From Clostridiales bacterium (GTDB lineage: Bacteria > Bacillota > Clostridia > Lachnospirales > Lachnospiraceae), in the NCBI GenBank assembly GCA_019420275.1, contig JAHZHN010000017.1:1-37435 (forward strand): 37,435 nucleotides of DNA, in the 5' to 3' direction. Of this stretch, positions 31,563 through 37,435 are shown piece after piece. The notes under the pieces are model-generated. The model was not told the DNA's origin. It searched no databases and saw nothing but the letters and a program-made list of their open reading frames with translations. Position 1 is the first letter of the stretch, and the number at the start of each line of letters is the position of its first letter. The position numbers were made by a program, and so were the translations under genes.

Positions 31563-32096
31563 ATGAAAGAAAGAAAACGCATGATATCCGAGGCCGCCAG
31601 GGAACTGGGCTTGGAAACTTATCATTTGAGAACGTGGGAAGATGAATTTGGAATTCTTATTCCAAGAAATGAGAAAGGATACCGATGCTACGGGGAAAAA
31701 GAAATCCATATGTTTCAGGAAATCCGTGATATGAAAAATGAAGGACTGGATACAGAAGAAATAAAGAAAAAGATATCAGGCAACATTATTCCGTTTCCGG
31801 GAGAGAAGCAGACGGAGATATCTGGAAAAATGGAACAGTTTCAGAACGTGATGGTAAAGATCATGGGACAGGCAATCAGGGAACAGAAGGAATTTCTGGG
31901 AACTGAGATTGGCGCTCGTATTTCTGATAAGGTCTCAAAAGAGATTGACTATCAGTTCCGGCTGAGAGAAGACGAAGAGGAAAAAAGATTCCAGAAGTTG
32001 GATGAGATGATCCGGTCTCAGCAGAAAAGCAGAGAAGAGGTCGCAGCAGCCAGAGAGAAAAGAAGATTCCTAAGGCGCAGAAAAAAAGAAAGATAA
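31563..32096 (+). CDS. MerR-like HTH protein with coiled-coil tail
   Basis: A 177-residue DNA-binding protein. Residues about 6-70 form a MerR-type winged helix-turn-helix: ISEAARELGLETYHLRTWEDEFGILIPRNEKGYRCYGEKEIHMFQEIRDMKNEGLDTEEIKKKI. The C-terminal half is strongly charged and helical (KVSKEIDYQFRLREDEEEKRFQKLDEM), probably a coiled coil, and ends in a very basic tail (REKRRFLRRRKKER). No metal- or ligand-binding cysteines are seen, so it is not a classic metal MerR. Related Lachnospiraceae proteins are uncharacterised. AAGGAAGGGA precedes the ATG, and it stands alone after the recD2 terminator. Its target is not deducible from the neighbours. Confidence 0.78.
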   Translation: MKERKRMISEAARELGLETYHLRTWEDEFGILIPRNEKGYRCYGEKEIHMFQEIRDMKNEGLDTEEIKKKISGNIIPFPGEKQTEISGKMEQFQNVMVKIMGQAIREQKEFLGTEIGARISDKVSKEIDYQFRLREDEEEKRFQKLDEMIRSQQKSREEVAAAREKRRFLRRRKKER

Positions 32097-32175
32097 TTAT
32101 ATTTCCAGAAAAAGAATCTTAGGTTATAATAGATTATAATATAATAAGTTGAAATACCAGAGCGGAGAATTTATT

Positions 32176-33153
32176 ATGGAGAGAAAACCTAAGATTTTAA
32201 TTGTAGGAAGCCTTGTCATGGACCAGATTGCAATCACAAAAGAGGTCCCGCAGGAAGGGCAGAGAGTCTTTGGGGAAGAATTCGTCAAGACTCCGGGCGG
32301 GAAAGGAGCGAACCAGGCTGTACAGGCGGCAAGACTGGGAGCGGATGTGACGATCATCGGAAAAGTGGGCCGGGATGCCAACGGAAGAGAACTTCTGCAG
32401 GCATGTCAGCAAGAAGGAATCGATACGAGCAAGATGCTGTACGATGAGGAAGGGGCATCCGGATGTGCCGTGATTATTTTGGAAAAAGTTCCGGGAGAGC
32501 GCAGCAAAAATCGGATTCTTGTAATCTCCGGATCCAATATGAAGATCCAGCCGAAAGAGATTGAGTTTTTGAAAGATGAAATCGGTCAGTATGATATGGT
32601 CATGCTGCAGAATGAGATTCCATTGGAAGTCAATGAAACGGCGGCAAGATACGCTTATGAGCAGGGAGTTCCGGTTATGCTGAAACCAGCGCCGGTTATA
32701 CGGCGGCTGTCAAAAGATTTTATCAGGCATCTGACGTACATAGCCCCCAATGAGCAGGAGATACGAGCGATGACCGGGGTTATCATCAACAGAAAAAGGG
32801 GCGTGTTTAATTTTGAAGAGGCTAAAGTCGCTTCTGCTATCATGAGAGGGAAAGGATATGCAAATATCTTAACGACTCTTGGAGAATCCGGAGCTTTGCT
32901 GGACGCTCCCGATAAGACCATATATAAGAGAGCAGCGCCGGGCATTGAAGTCGCGGACCCTACAGCAGGAGGGGACTCTTTTGTAGCAGCCTTTTGTACC
33001 AGAGTCTGCAAGGGAGATTCCAGGGGACAGGCTCTGATTTTCGCAAATTATACGGCGGCAATTACTATTTCAAGAATGGGAGTCATGTCTTCTCTTCCAA
33101 CCACGGAAGAGGTAATAAAACTGATGGAGGCCAATGGAAGATCCCGTATTTAA
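32176..33153 (+). CDS. Ribokinase-type PfkB-family kinase
   Basis: A 325-residue PfkB-family carbohydrate kinase closest to ribokinase, which phosphorylates the C5 hydroxyl of ribose. The N-terminal sugar-binding signature is GGKGANQAVQAARLGADVTIIGKVGRDANG. The C-terminal ATP signature normally reads DTTGAGDTF, but here it is DPTAGGDSF (261-269), retaining the catalytic base Asp267 while the GAGD anion hole is altered to AGGD. ATG 32176 has GCGGAG upstream; a longer TTG start at 32149 is less likely. The lack of neighbouring transporter or isomerase genes makes the substrate uncertain; ribose, deoxyribose or another pentose are possible. Two TATAAT boxes lie just upstream. Confidence 0.85.
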   Translation: MERKPKILIVGSLVMDQIAITKEVPQEGQRVFGEEFVKTPGGKGANQAVQAARLGADVTIIGKVGRDANGRELLQACQQEGIDTSKMLYDEEGASGCAVIILEKVPGERSKNRILVISGSNMKIQPKEIEFLKDEIGQYDMVMLQNEIPLEVNETAARYAYEQGVPVMLKPAPVIRRLSKDFIRHLTYIAPNEQEIRAMTGVIINRKRGVFNFEEAKVASAIMRGKGYANILTTLGESGALLDAPDKTIYKRAAPGIEVADPTAGGDSFVAAFCTRVCKGDSRGQALIFANYTAAITISRMGVMSSLPTTEEVIKLMEANGRSRI

Positions 33154-33253
33154 GTGAGAAATTTTCTCAATAAAAAATGGATAAATCTTCAAAATAATGG
33201 AAAAAACAGGGAAATAATATAGTGCATTGAGGACGAAAAAAGAAGATAAAAAA

Positions 33254-33291
33254 TGAAAAAGGGTGTGCAGCCGTAAGGCCGCACACCCTTT
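33254..33291 (-). terminator. Ferredoxin terminator
   Basis: On the minus strand a 15- to 17-bp stem (arms 33291-33277 and 33272-33258, one G-U pair) with a TTAC loop is followed by Ts. It separates the ferredoxin from the convergent kinase. Confidence 0.9.
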
Positions 33292-33306
33292 AATGCACTG
33301 TGGAAA

Positions 33307-33477
33307 TTATTCCTGGCTGATAGCGCCAGCTGGACATCCTTCTGCACAAGCTCCGCAGTCCATGCATGTATCAGCATCGATTACGTACTGTCCATCACCT
33401 TCGCTGATTGCTCCTGCTGGGCAAGTTCCTTCGCAAGCTCCACAAGAAATACAAGCGTCTGAAATTACATATGCCAT
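33307..33477 (-). CDS. 2[4Fe-4S] ferredoxin
   Basis: A 56-residue bacterial-type ferredoxin that carries low-potential electrons for fermentative enzymes such as hydrogenase and pyruvate:ferredoxin oxidoreductase. Two CxxCxxCxxxCP clusters are complete: Cys9-12-15-19 and Cys38-41-44-48 (CISCGACEGTCP and CMDCGACAEGCP). The start ATG is the complement of 33475-33477, with AAGGAGG upstream on the minus strand, and the stop is followed by a strong terminator. The gene is monocistronic and divergent from a DUF1858 gene; the region between holds a TATACT-type -10 for it. Size, cysteine spacing and base composition all agree with clostridial ferredoxins. Confidence 0.96.
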   Translation of the reverse strand: MAYVISDACISCGACEGTCPAGAISEGDGQYVIDADTCMDCGACAEGCPAGAISQE

Positions 33478-33579
33478 AGTTAACATCCTCCTTATATAGT
33501 ATAATAATCAATAAAAGCGGTCACCCGCCTGATTCAATCTTATTTTAATATACTTATGCAGGAATAGCAAGTAATTTTG

Positions 33580-33608
33580 TTGTATTTTTAACGATACTGT
33601 ATTATACT
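33580..33608 (+). promoter_or_regulatory. Promoter of the DUF1858 gene
   Basis: TTGTAT (33580-33585) and TATACT (33603-33608) are separated by 17 bp, about 36 bp upstream of the start codon. Confidence 0.65.
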
Positions 33609-33644
33609 ATAAATGTTGATTTTTTTGAATGGAGGAAGATAGAA

Positions 33645-33851
33645 ATGACAATTTCAAAAGATATGGTAATCGGTGATTTGATCGCGCTGGATCAGAATTT
33701 TGCGGCAATCTTAATGGCATCCGGAATGGGATGTGTTGGATGCCCGTCTGCTCAGGGAGAGACCCTGGAAGAAGCAGCATTCGTACACGGAATGGATGTA
33801 GATGAACTGGTTGGTAAATTGAATGAATACCAGGCATCCAAAGAGGCGTAA
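33645..33851 (+). CDS. DUF1858 redox-disulfide-like protein
   Basis: A 68-residue protein of the DUF1858 family, small helical domains with a CxxC pair that are often linked to hybrid-cluster or redox proteins. Here the pair is Cys30 and Cys33 in ASGMGCVGCPSAQGETLEEAAFVHGMDVDELVGKLNEY, the typical family ending. GGAGGAAG precedes the ATG. It has its own promoter and a strong terminator, and is divergent from a ferredoxin gene, which supports a redox role. The exact partner is unknown. Because it is short and single-domain, it may act as a small thiol-redox or sulfur-binding protein. Confidence 0.88.
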   Translation: MTISKDMVIGDLIALDQNFAAILMASGMGCVGCPSAQGETLEEAAFVHGMDVDELVGKLNEYQASKEA

Positions 33852-33886
33852 GCTTTGGATCACAGATTATAGGTTTAAAGAAGAGG

Positions 33887-33928
33887 GAGCTGTGTATAAA
33901 ACGTTGTTTTATGCGCGGCTCTTTTTTT
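33887..33928 (+). terminator. Terminator after the DUF1858 gene
   Basis: A 16-bp stem (33887-33902 with 33906-33921, three G-U pairs) has a GTT loop and ends in seven Ts. Confidence 0.9.
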
Positions 33929-34003
33929 GTGCAATGTTGCGCAAAAATGATGGTCATCACAGGAATGAGCAATCGGTGGCGCATTATTCGAACCCAAATC
34001 AGA

Positions 34004-34032
34004 TTGTACGGGAAAAAATACTGAAATATAAT
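34004..34032 (+). promoter_or_regulatory. Promoter of the galactitol-type PTS operon
   Basis: TTGTAC (34004-34009) and TATAAT (34027-34032) are 17 bp apart, about 80 bp upstream of the EIIA start. A TGATGGTCATCA palindrome lies further upstream at 33948-33959. Confidence 0.7.
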
Positions 34033-34050
34033 GAATACAGCAGGAAAAAT

Positions 34051-34088
34051 GTTGAAAGATGTTCAACAAAGTTTGAAAAGCCTCAAAC
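34051..34088 (+). promoter_or_regulatory. Two small hairpins in the galactitol-PTS leader
   Basis: GTTGAA/TTCAAC (34051-34056 with 34062-34067) and GTTTGA/TCAAAC (34071-34076 with 34083-34088) form consecutive six-pair hairpins between the predicted transcription start and the ribosome binding site. They may be RNA structures or repeated operator half-sites; no T run follows. Confidence 0.3.
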
Positions 34089-34111
34089 AAATGAAAGGAG
34101 AGTGGTAAAAG

Positions 34112-34600
34112 GTGGCAAACCGTGACACAATTTACAGGGAGCTGATTCAGCTGGACTGGGAAGTTGCAGATCAGACAGAATTCTTTGACAAGATGGCTGC
34201 AAAGCTTGAGAAGCTTGGATATGTAAAAGATACTTTTGCAGATGCTATCAAAACAAGAGAAGCGAATTTCCCAACAGCACTCCCGGTGGAGCCTTATCCG
34301 GTTGCAATTCCTCATGCAGATCCTCAGCACATTATCAAACCATTTATTGCATGCACCAGATTAAAAGATTCGGTGAAATGGTGTGAGATGGCAAACAATG
34401 ATCAAGAGCATGATGTGAAGTTTATCTTTATGCTTGGTTTCCTTGGCGGTCATGATGATCCAAACGGAGCCAATGAACATGTGGAATTGCTTCAGGTTTT
34501 GGTTACGAATTTCCAGAATCCAGACATTATGGATAAACTGGTAAATGCGAAGACTGAAGATGAATACATGGAAGCCGTTTTATCTATGGAAGGTCTTTAG
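34112..34600 (+). CDS. PTS galactitol-type EIIA component
   Basis: A 162-residue EIIA of the fructose/galactitol superfamily that transfers phosphate from HPr to EIIB. The active-site histidine is His68 in PYPVAIPHADPQHIIKP, with VKFIFMLGFLGGHDD and EHVELLQVLVTNFQN as family motifs. The start is a GTG at 34112, with AAGGAG 11 nt upstream; the alternative upstream ATG at 34091 is in another frame. It begins a PTS operon with separate EIIB and EIIC genes and a DhaK-like kinase. This arrangement suggests uptake of a polyol or short-chain sugar; the substrate is unknown. Confidence 0.88.
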   Translation: MANRDTIYRELIQLDWEVADQTEFFDKMAAKLEKLGYVKDTFADAIKTREANFPTALPVEPYPVAIPHADPQHIIKPFIACTRLKDSVKWCEMANNDQEHDVKFIFMLGFLGGHDDPNGANEHVELLQVLVTNFQNPDIMDKLVNAKTEDEYMEAVLSMEGL

Positions 34601-34643
34601 GATGTTAGGAACTGACAATATTTTTTAGAAAGGAAGATGAAAG

Positions 34644-34925
34644 ATGAAACAAATCGTAGTAGCATGCGGAAGCGGAGTGGCAACCTCTCAGACTGTTGCA
34701 AGTAAGGTAAACCGTTTATTAAAAGAGAATAATATCCCGGCAGAAGTTTTAGCTGTTGATATTAAATCTGTAGACCGTTATATTCCAAGCAGTGTTGCGT
34801 ATATCGCAATCACAAAAGTAGATAAGGAATATCCAATCCCAGTCATCAACGGAATTGCATTCTTAACAGGTGTTGGTCAGGACGCTGAATTCAAAAAACT
34901 GGTAGACGCAGTAAACAACGGCTGA
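34644..34925 (+). CDS. PTS galactitol-type EIIB component
   Basis: A 93-residue EIIB domain that carries phosphate on Cys8 in IVVACGSGVATSQTVASKV, the classic galactitol-type P-loop. VKxIxxDRYIPSSVAYIAITKV and PVINGIAFLTGVG follow. AAAGGAAGATGAAAG precedes the ATG. It lies between EIIA and EIIC in the operon, with 43 bp upstream and 30 bp to the EIIC start. Normal length for a free-standing galactitol EIIB. Confidence 0.93.
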   Translation: MKQIVVACGSGVATSQTVASKVNRLLKENNIPAEVLAVDIKSVDRYIPSSVAYIAITKVDKEYPIPVINGIAFLTGVGQDAEFKKLVDAVNNG

Positions 34926-34955
34926 TGCTGAAAAAAAGAGTTGGAGGGAAATTAT

Positions 34956-36332
34956 ATGAGTATTTTACAAGATGTTATTAACTGGTTACTGAGTTTAGGA
35001 GCAGCGATCTTTGTACCGATCATTATCATTATCGCTGGTCTGATCGTAGGAATGAAGATCAAAGATGCGGTTTCCGCAGGTATTACTCTTGGTGTTGCAT
35101 TTACCGGTATGAGCATGCTGATCAACTTTATGTCAGATGCAATTGGGCCGGCAGCAGAAGCCATGCTGAAAAGCACAGGAATCAATTTGCCGATCGTAGA
35201 CGGTGGATGGACCACATTATCTGCAATCGCATGGTCATGGCCATATGCATTCTTAATGTTCCCATTGATGATCGGTATCAACATTGTTATGCTGATCATT
35301 AACAAGACCAAGACATTCAATGCGGACTTATGGAATGTATGGGGCAAGATTTTTACAGGTGTAGCGGTAGCGGCTGTATGCCAGCCTTACTTTGGAACAG
35401 CAGGTTCTATTGTAGCAGCTTTTATTACAGCAGCAATTCAGATTGTATTCGAACTTAAAATGGCAGATATGTATCAGTATCGTATCGAGAAACTTTCTGG
35501 AATTCCTGGTGTTACATGTACCCATAAAATGGGATTCACAAGTATTTTCATGTTCCCAATCGACTGCCTTTTAAAGAAAATACCGGTATTAAACAAACGT
35601 TTTGATGCTGCAGTGCTGAAAGATAAGATTGGTATTTTTGCAGAATCCCATGTATTAGGATTTATATTAGGTATTATCTTTGGTATCTTAGCAAGATATG
35701 GTGTAGCAGAAACACTGACATTAGGTATTCAGGCATCCTGCTCACTGACATTGTTCCCAGTAATCTCCAAGTATTTCATGATGGCGTTGGAGCCAATTTC
35801 AACAGCAATCAGTGCGTTTATGAACAAGAAGTTTGACGACAGAACTCTGGTTGTAGGACTTGACTGGCCATTTATGGGTGGTGCAAATGAAATCTGGCTG
35901 GCAGTATTCTTATGTATCCCGGTTACGTTAATTTACTCCATGATCCTTCCGGGAAATGAGATCCTTCCATTTGCAGGTATCGTAAACAACGCAATTGCCG
36001 TTGCAGCATTCCTGGTAACAGGAGGAAACATTCTTCGTATGTGCATCCTGGTTATCATCTTTGCACCAGCATACCTTTGGGTCGGTACTATTATGGCGCC
36101 GTTCATTTCAGATCTGGCACGTTCTACAGGTGCTGTCAGTCTGAAAGCCGGAGAATTGATCTCTTGTTCTTCCATTGATGGACCAATCCAGACCTATGCT
36201 TTTTCACATCTGTTTAAGTTGCTGGATGGAAACTTCTTCCCGTTAGCCCTTTGTGTTATCTTTGTTGTATGCTTTGTAGCTCTTTACAAATATCTTGGAA
36301 GGGAAGAAAAAGAAGGAAGAGAAATCAACTAA
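34956..36332 (+). CDS. PTS galactitol-type EIIC permease
   Basis: A 458-residue membrane permease of the PTS galactitol (EIIC-Gat) family with about ten to eleven hydrophobic segments. Typical parts are GAAIFVPIIIIIAGLIVGMKIKDAVSAGITLGVAFTGM, DGGWTTLSAIAWSWPYAFL and NKTKTFNADLWNVW near the N terminus. It transports and phosphorylates a polyol or related substrate with EIIA/EIIB. ATG 34956 has GGAGGG upstream; the start at 34941 is rejected because that site would fall inside the gene. A short inverted repeat (TCATCA/TGATGA) follows before the DhaK gene but lacks a T run. Galactitol, a pentitol or a tetritol are all possible substrates. Confidence 0.9.
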   Translation: MSILQDVINWLLSLGAAIFVPIIIIIAGLIVGMKIKDAVSAGITLGVAFTGMSMLINFMSDAIGPAAEAMLKSTGINLPIVDGGWTTLSAIAWSWPYAFLMFPLMIGINIVMLIINKTKTFNADLWNVWGKIFTGVAVAAVCQPYFGTAGSIVAAFITAAIQIVFELKMADMYQYRIEKLSGIPGVTCTHKMGFTSIFMFPIDCLLKKIPVLNKRFDAAVLKDKIGIFAESHVLGFILGIIFGILARYGVAETLTLGIQASCSLTLFPVISKYFMMALEPISTAISAFMNKKFDDRTLVVGLDWPFMGGANEIWLAVFLCIPVTLIYSMILPGNEILPFAGIVNNAIAVAAFLVTGGNILRMCILVIIFAPAYLWVGTIMAPFISDLARSTGAVSLKAGELISCSSIDGPIQTYAFSHLFKLLDGNFFPLALCVIFVVCFVALYKYLGREEKEGREIN

Positions 36333-36381
36333 TCATCATGTTTGTGTGATGACCCAATAAAGAGGAAACGAGGTTAAATAC

Positions 36382-37380
36382 ATGCAGAGATTTGTAAATG
36401 ATCCGGATTATGTTGTAGAAGATATGTTAAAAGGTTTCGTAAAGGCTCACGGTGATTTGATTGTGCGCTCTGAAACAAATGACCGGGTAGTACAGTACAT
36501 AAATGCTCCGATCGAAGGAAAAGTAGGACTTGTGACCGGAGGCGGAAGTGGTCATGAACCGGCGTTTCTTGGCTATGTAGGAAAAAACATGATGGATGCA
36601 GTAGCAGTAGGTGAAGTATTTTCTTCACCTTCTGCCCAGGCATTTTATGATGCTTTTATGGCAGTAGATTCCGGAAAAGGTGTAGCATGTTTATTTGGAA
36701 ACTATGCCGGGGATAATATGAATGTCAAGATGGCAATTCGAAAAGCTAAGAAACAGGGAGTTACAGTAAAATATGTAACTGCCAATGACGATGTAGCGTC
36801 TTCGCCGAAAGAAACCAAAGAAAAACGTCACGGCATTGCCGGAGGCGTATTTATGTGGAAAATTGGTGGTGCACGGGCAGCGCTCGGCGGTGATTTGGAT
36901 GAAGTCATTGCAGCAGCACAGAAGGCAGTGGACAATACAAGAAGCATTTGCGTCGGGCTGGAACCTTGTGCGATTCCAGCAGTCGGACATCCAAATTTTG
37001 AGATCGCTGACGGGAACATGGAGTTTGGAATCGGACACCATGGAGAACCGGGAATCAATGTGCAGAAGCTGGAGCCGGCAAAAGACATTGCCCGCAAGAT
37101 GGCAAAGACAGTGATTGATGATATGGAACCGGAAGAAGGATCTGAAGTTGCGGTTCTGGTATCAGGTCTTGGTGCTACACCGGTAATGGAATTATATATT
37201 CTATATGATGAAATAGAATCTTATCTCAAGGAGCAGGGACTGTCTGTTTATAAAGTTCTGATCGGAGATTACGTAACATCACTTGATATGAACGGAGCAG
37301 CCTTGACTATAATGAAACTGGATGATGAGCTTAAAGAATTATTAGATTATGAGGCAAAATCACCAGGAATCGAAGTTTAA
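36382..37380 (+). CDS. DhaK-type dihydroxyacetone kinase subunit
   Basis: A 332-residue DhaK-family protein, which binds dihydroxyacetone or a related short ketose covalently through a histidine and is phosphorylated with the help of DhaL. TGGGSGHEPAFLGYVG, LFGNYAGDNMNVKMA and KRHGIAGGVFMWKIGGA are family motifs, and the substrate-binding histidine lies in GIGHHGEPG. GAGG precedes the ATG. It follows the galactitol-type EIIC by 49 bp, so the imported compound may yield a short-chain ketose such as dihydroxyacetone or a tetrulose. A DhaL gene, expected next, may lie beyond the window. Confidence 0.93.
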   Translation: MQRFVNDPDYVVEDMLKGFVKAHGDLIVRSETNDRVVQYINAPIEGKVGLVTGGGSGHEPAFLGYVGKNMMDAVAVGEVFSSPSAQAFYDAFMAVDSGKGVACLFGNYAGDNMNVKMAIRKAKKQGVTVKYVTANDDVASSPKETKEKRHGIAGGVFMWKIGGARAALGGDLDEVIAAAQKAVDNTRSICVGLEPCAIPAVGHPNFEIADGNMEFGIGHHGEPGINVQKLEPAKDIARKMAKTVIDDMEPEEGSEVAVLVSGLGATPVMELYILYDEIESYLKEQGLSVYKVLIGDYVTSLDMNGAALTIMKLDDELKELLDYEAKSPGIEV

Positions 37381-37406
37381 AAATTGCAGTTGAAAGAGGT
37401 GCACCA

Positions 37407-37435
37407 TTGTATTTAGATGAAAGAGGTTATACTGT
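37407..37435 (+). CDS. Possible next gene, truncated by the window end
   Basis: After the DhaK stop, GAGGTG (37395-37400) lies 6 nt before a TTG at 37407 that opens a frame reading LYLDERGYT to the window end; an ATG at 37417 in another frame is 16 nt from the same site. Too little is visible to name it. A DhaL-type subunit or sugar-phosphate isomerase would fit the context, but this is a guess. Confidence 0.25.

Noticed and set aside
36334..36353. A TCATCA/TGATGA inverted repeat between EIIC and DhaK genes
   Set aside because: It has no T run and lies inside an apparent operon, so it is not called a terminator.
1..37435. CRISPR arrays, tRNA or rRNA genes, transposases and prophage genes
   Set aside because: I looked for regularly spaced repeats, mobile-element proteins and tRNA-like sequences and found none.

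Overview
The window looks like a chromosomal segment of a low-to-mid GC Gram-positive gut anaerobe, most likely a Lachnospiraceae member (Clostridia). The reasons are the strong AGGAGG-type ribosome binding sites, abundant intrinsic terminators, TTGNNN/TATAAT promoters, a DUF5688 protein, the MreB-RecD2 neighbourhood, a small 2[4Fe-4S] ferredoxin, and fructose- and galactitol-type PTS operons. I see no insertion sequence, phage gene, tRNA, rRNA or CRISPR array. Family calls come from reading motifs and sequence resemblance, without database searches.

Layout. 1-3376: translation factors fusA (5' end cut by the window) and tuf, with a tuf-specific promoter and a structured leader between them. 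3440-3760: a YbjQ-type protein on the minus strand, then about 690 bp without a convincing gene but with a short promoter-terminator unit. 4453-5962: a YbaK-type deacylase and a convergent PucR-type regulator that share one terminator. 6075-8811: a nitrilase-superfamily amidase, a sodium:solute symporter and a 42-residue membrane protein, behind a leader with two terminator hairpins. 8869-9981: a small XRE regulator divergent from a DUF5688 protein. 10112-13743: a tight operon of a DUF89 protein, a YtcJ-like amidohydrolase and a LOR/SDH (ornithine-cyclodeaminase-like) protein. 13767-16276: LemA and a DUF2207 membrane protein.

16385-23408 is a sugar locus. It encodes a PRD-type activator with an appended EIIA domain, EIIA, EIIB and EIIC of the fructose family, two different class II aldolases and a ROK kinase. 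The regulator/EIIA unit and the EIIB-EIIC-aldolase unit are each preceded by the same 28-bp motif (24 of 28 identical), at exactly the same distance from a -10 hexamer. This suggests one activator controls both units and itself.

23501-33153 holds mostly housekeeping or singly transcribed genes: a DUF815 ATPase, a GlgX-type debranching enzyme, an rRNA-methyltransferase-like protein, MreB, RecD2, a MerR-like protein and a ribokinase-family kinase. 33307-33851 is a divergent redox pair: a 56-residue ferredoxin on the minus strand and a DUF1858 CxxC protein. 34004-37380 is a galactitol-type PTS (EIIA, EIIB, EIIC) followed by a DhaK-type kinase, probably for a short-chain polyol or sugar and continuing past the window.

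The most interesting items are the shared operator/promoter architecture of the PTS-aldolase locus, the uncharacterised DUF89-amidohydrolase-LOR/SDH operon with a nearby PucR/amidase/symporter unit, the tandem terminators in the amidase leader, and the near-identical terminator repeats flanking pucR. None of these proves a new system.
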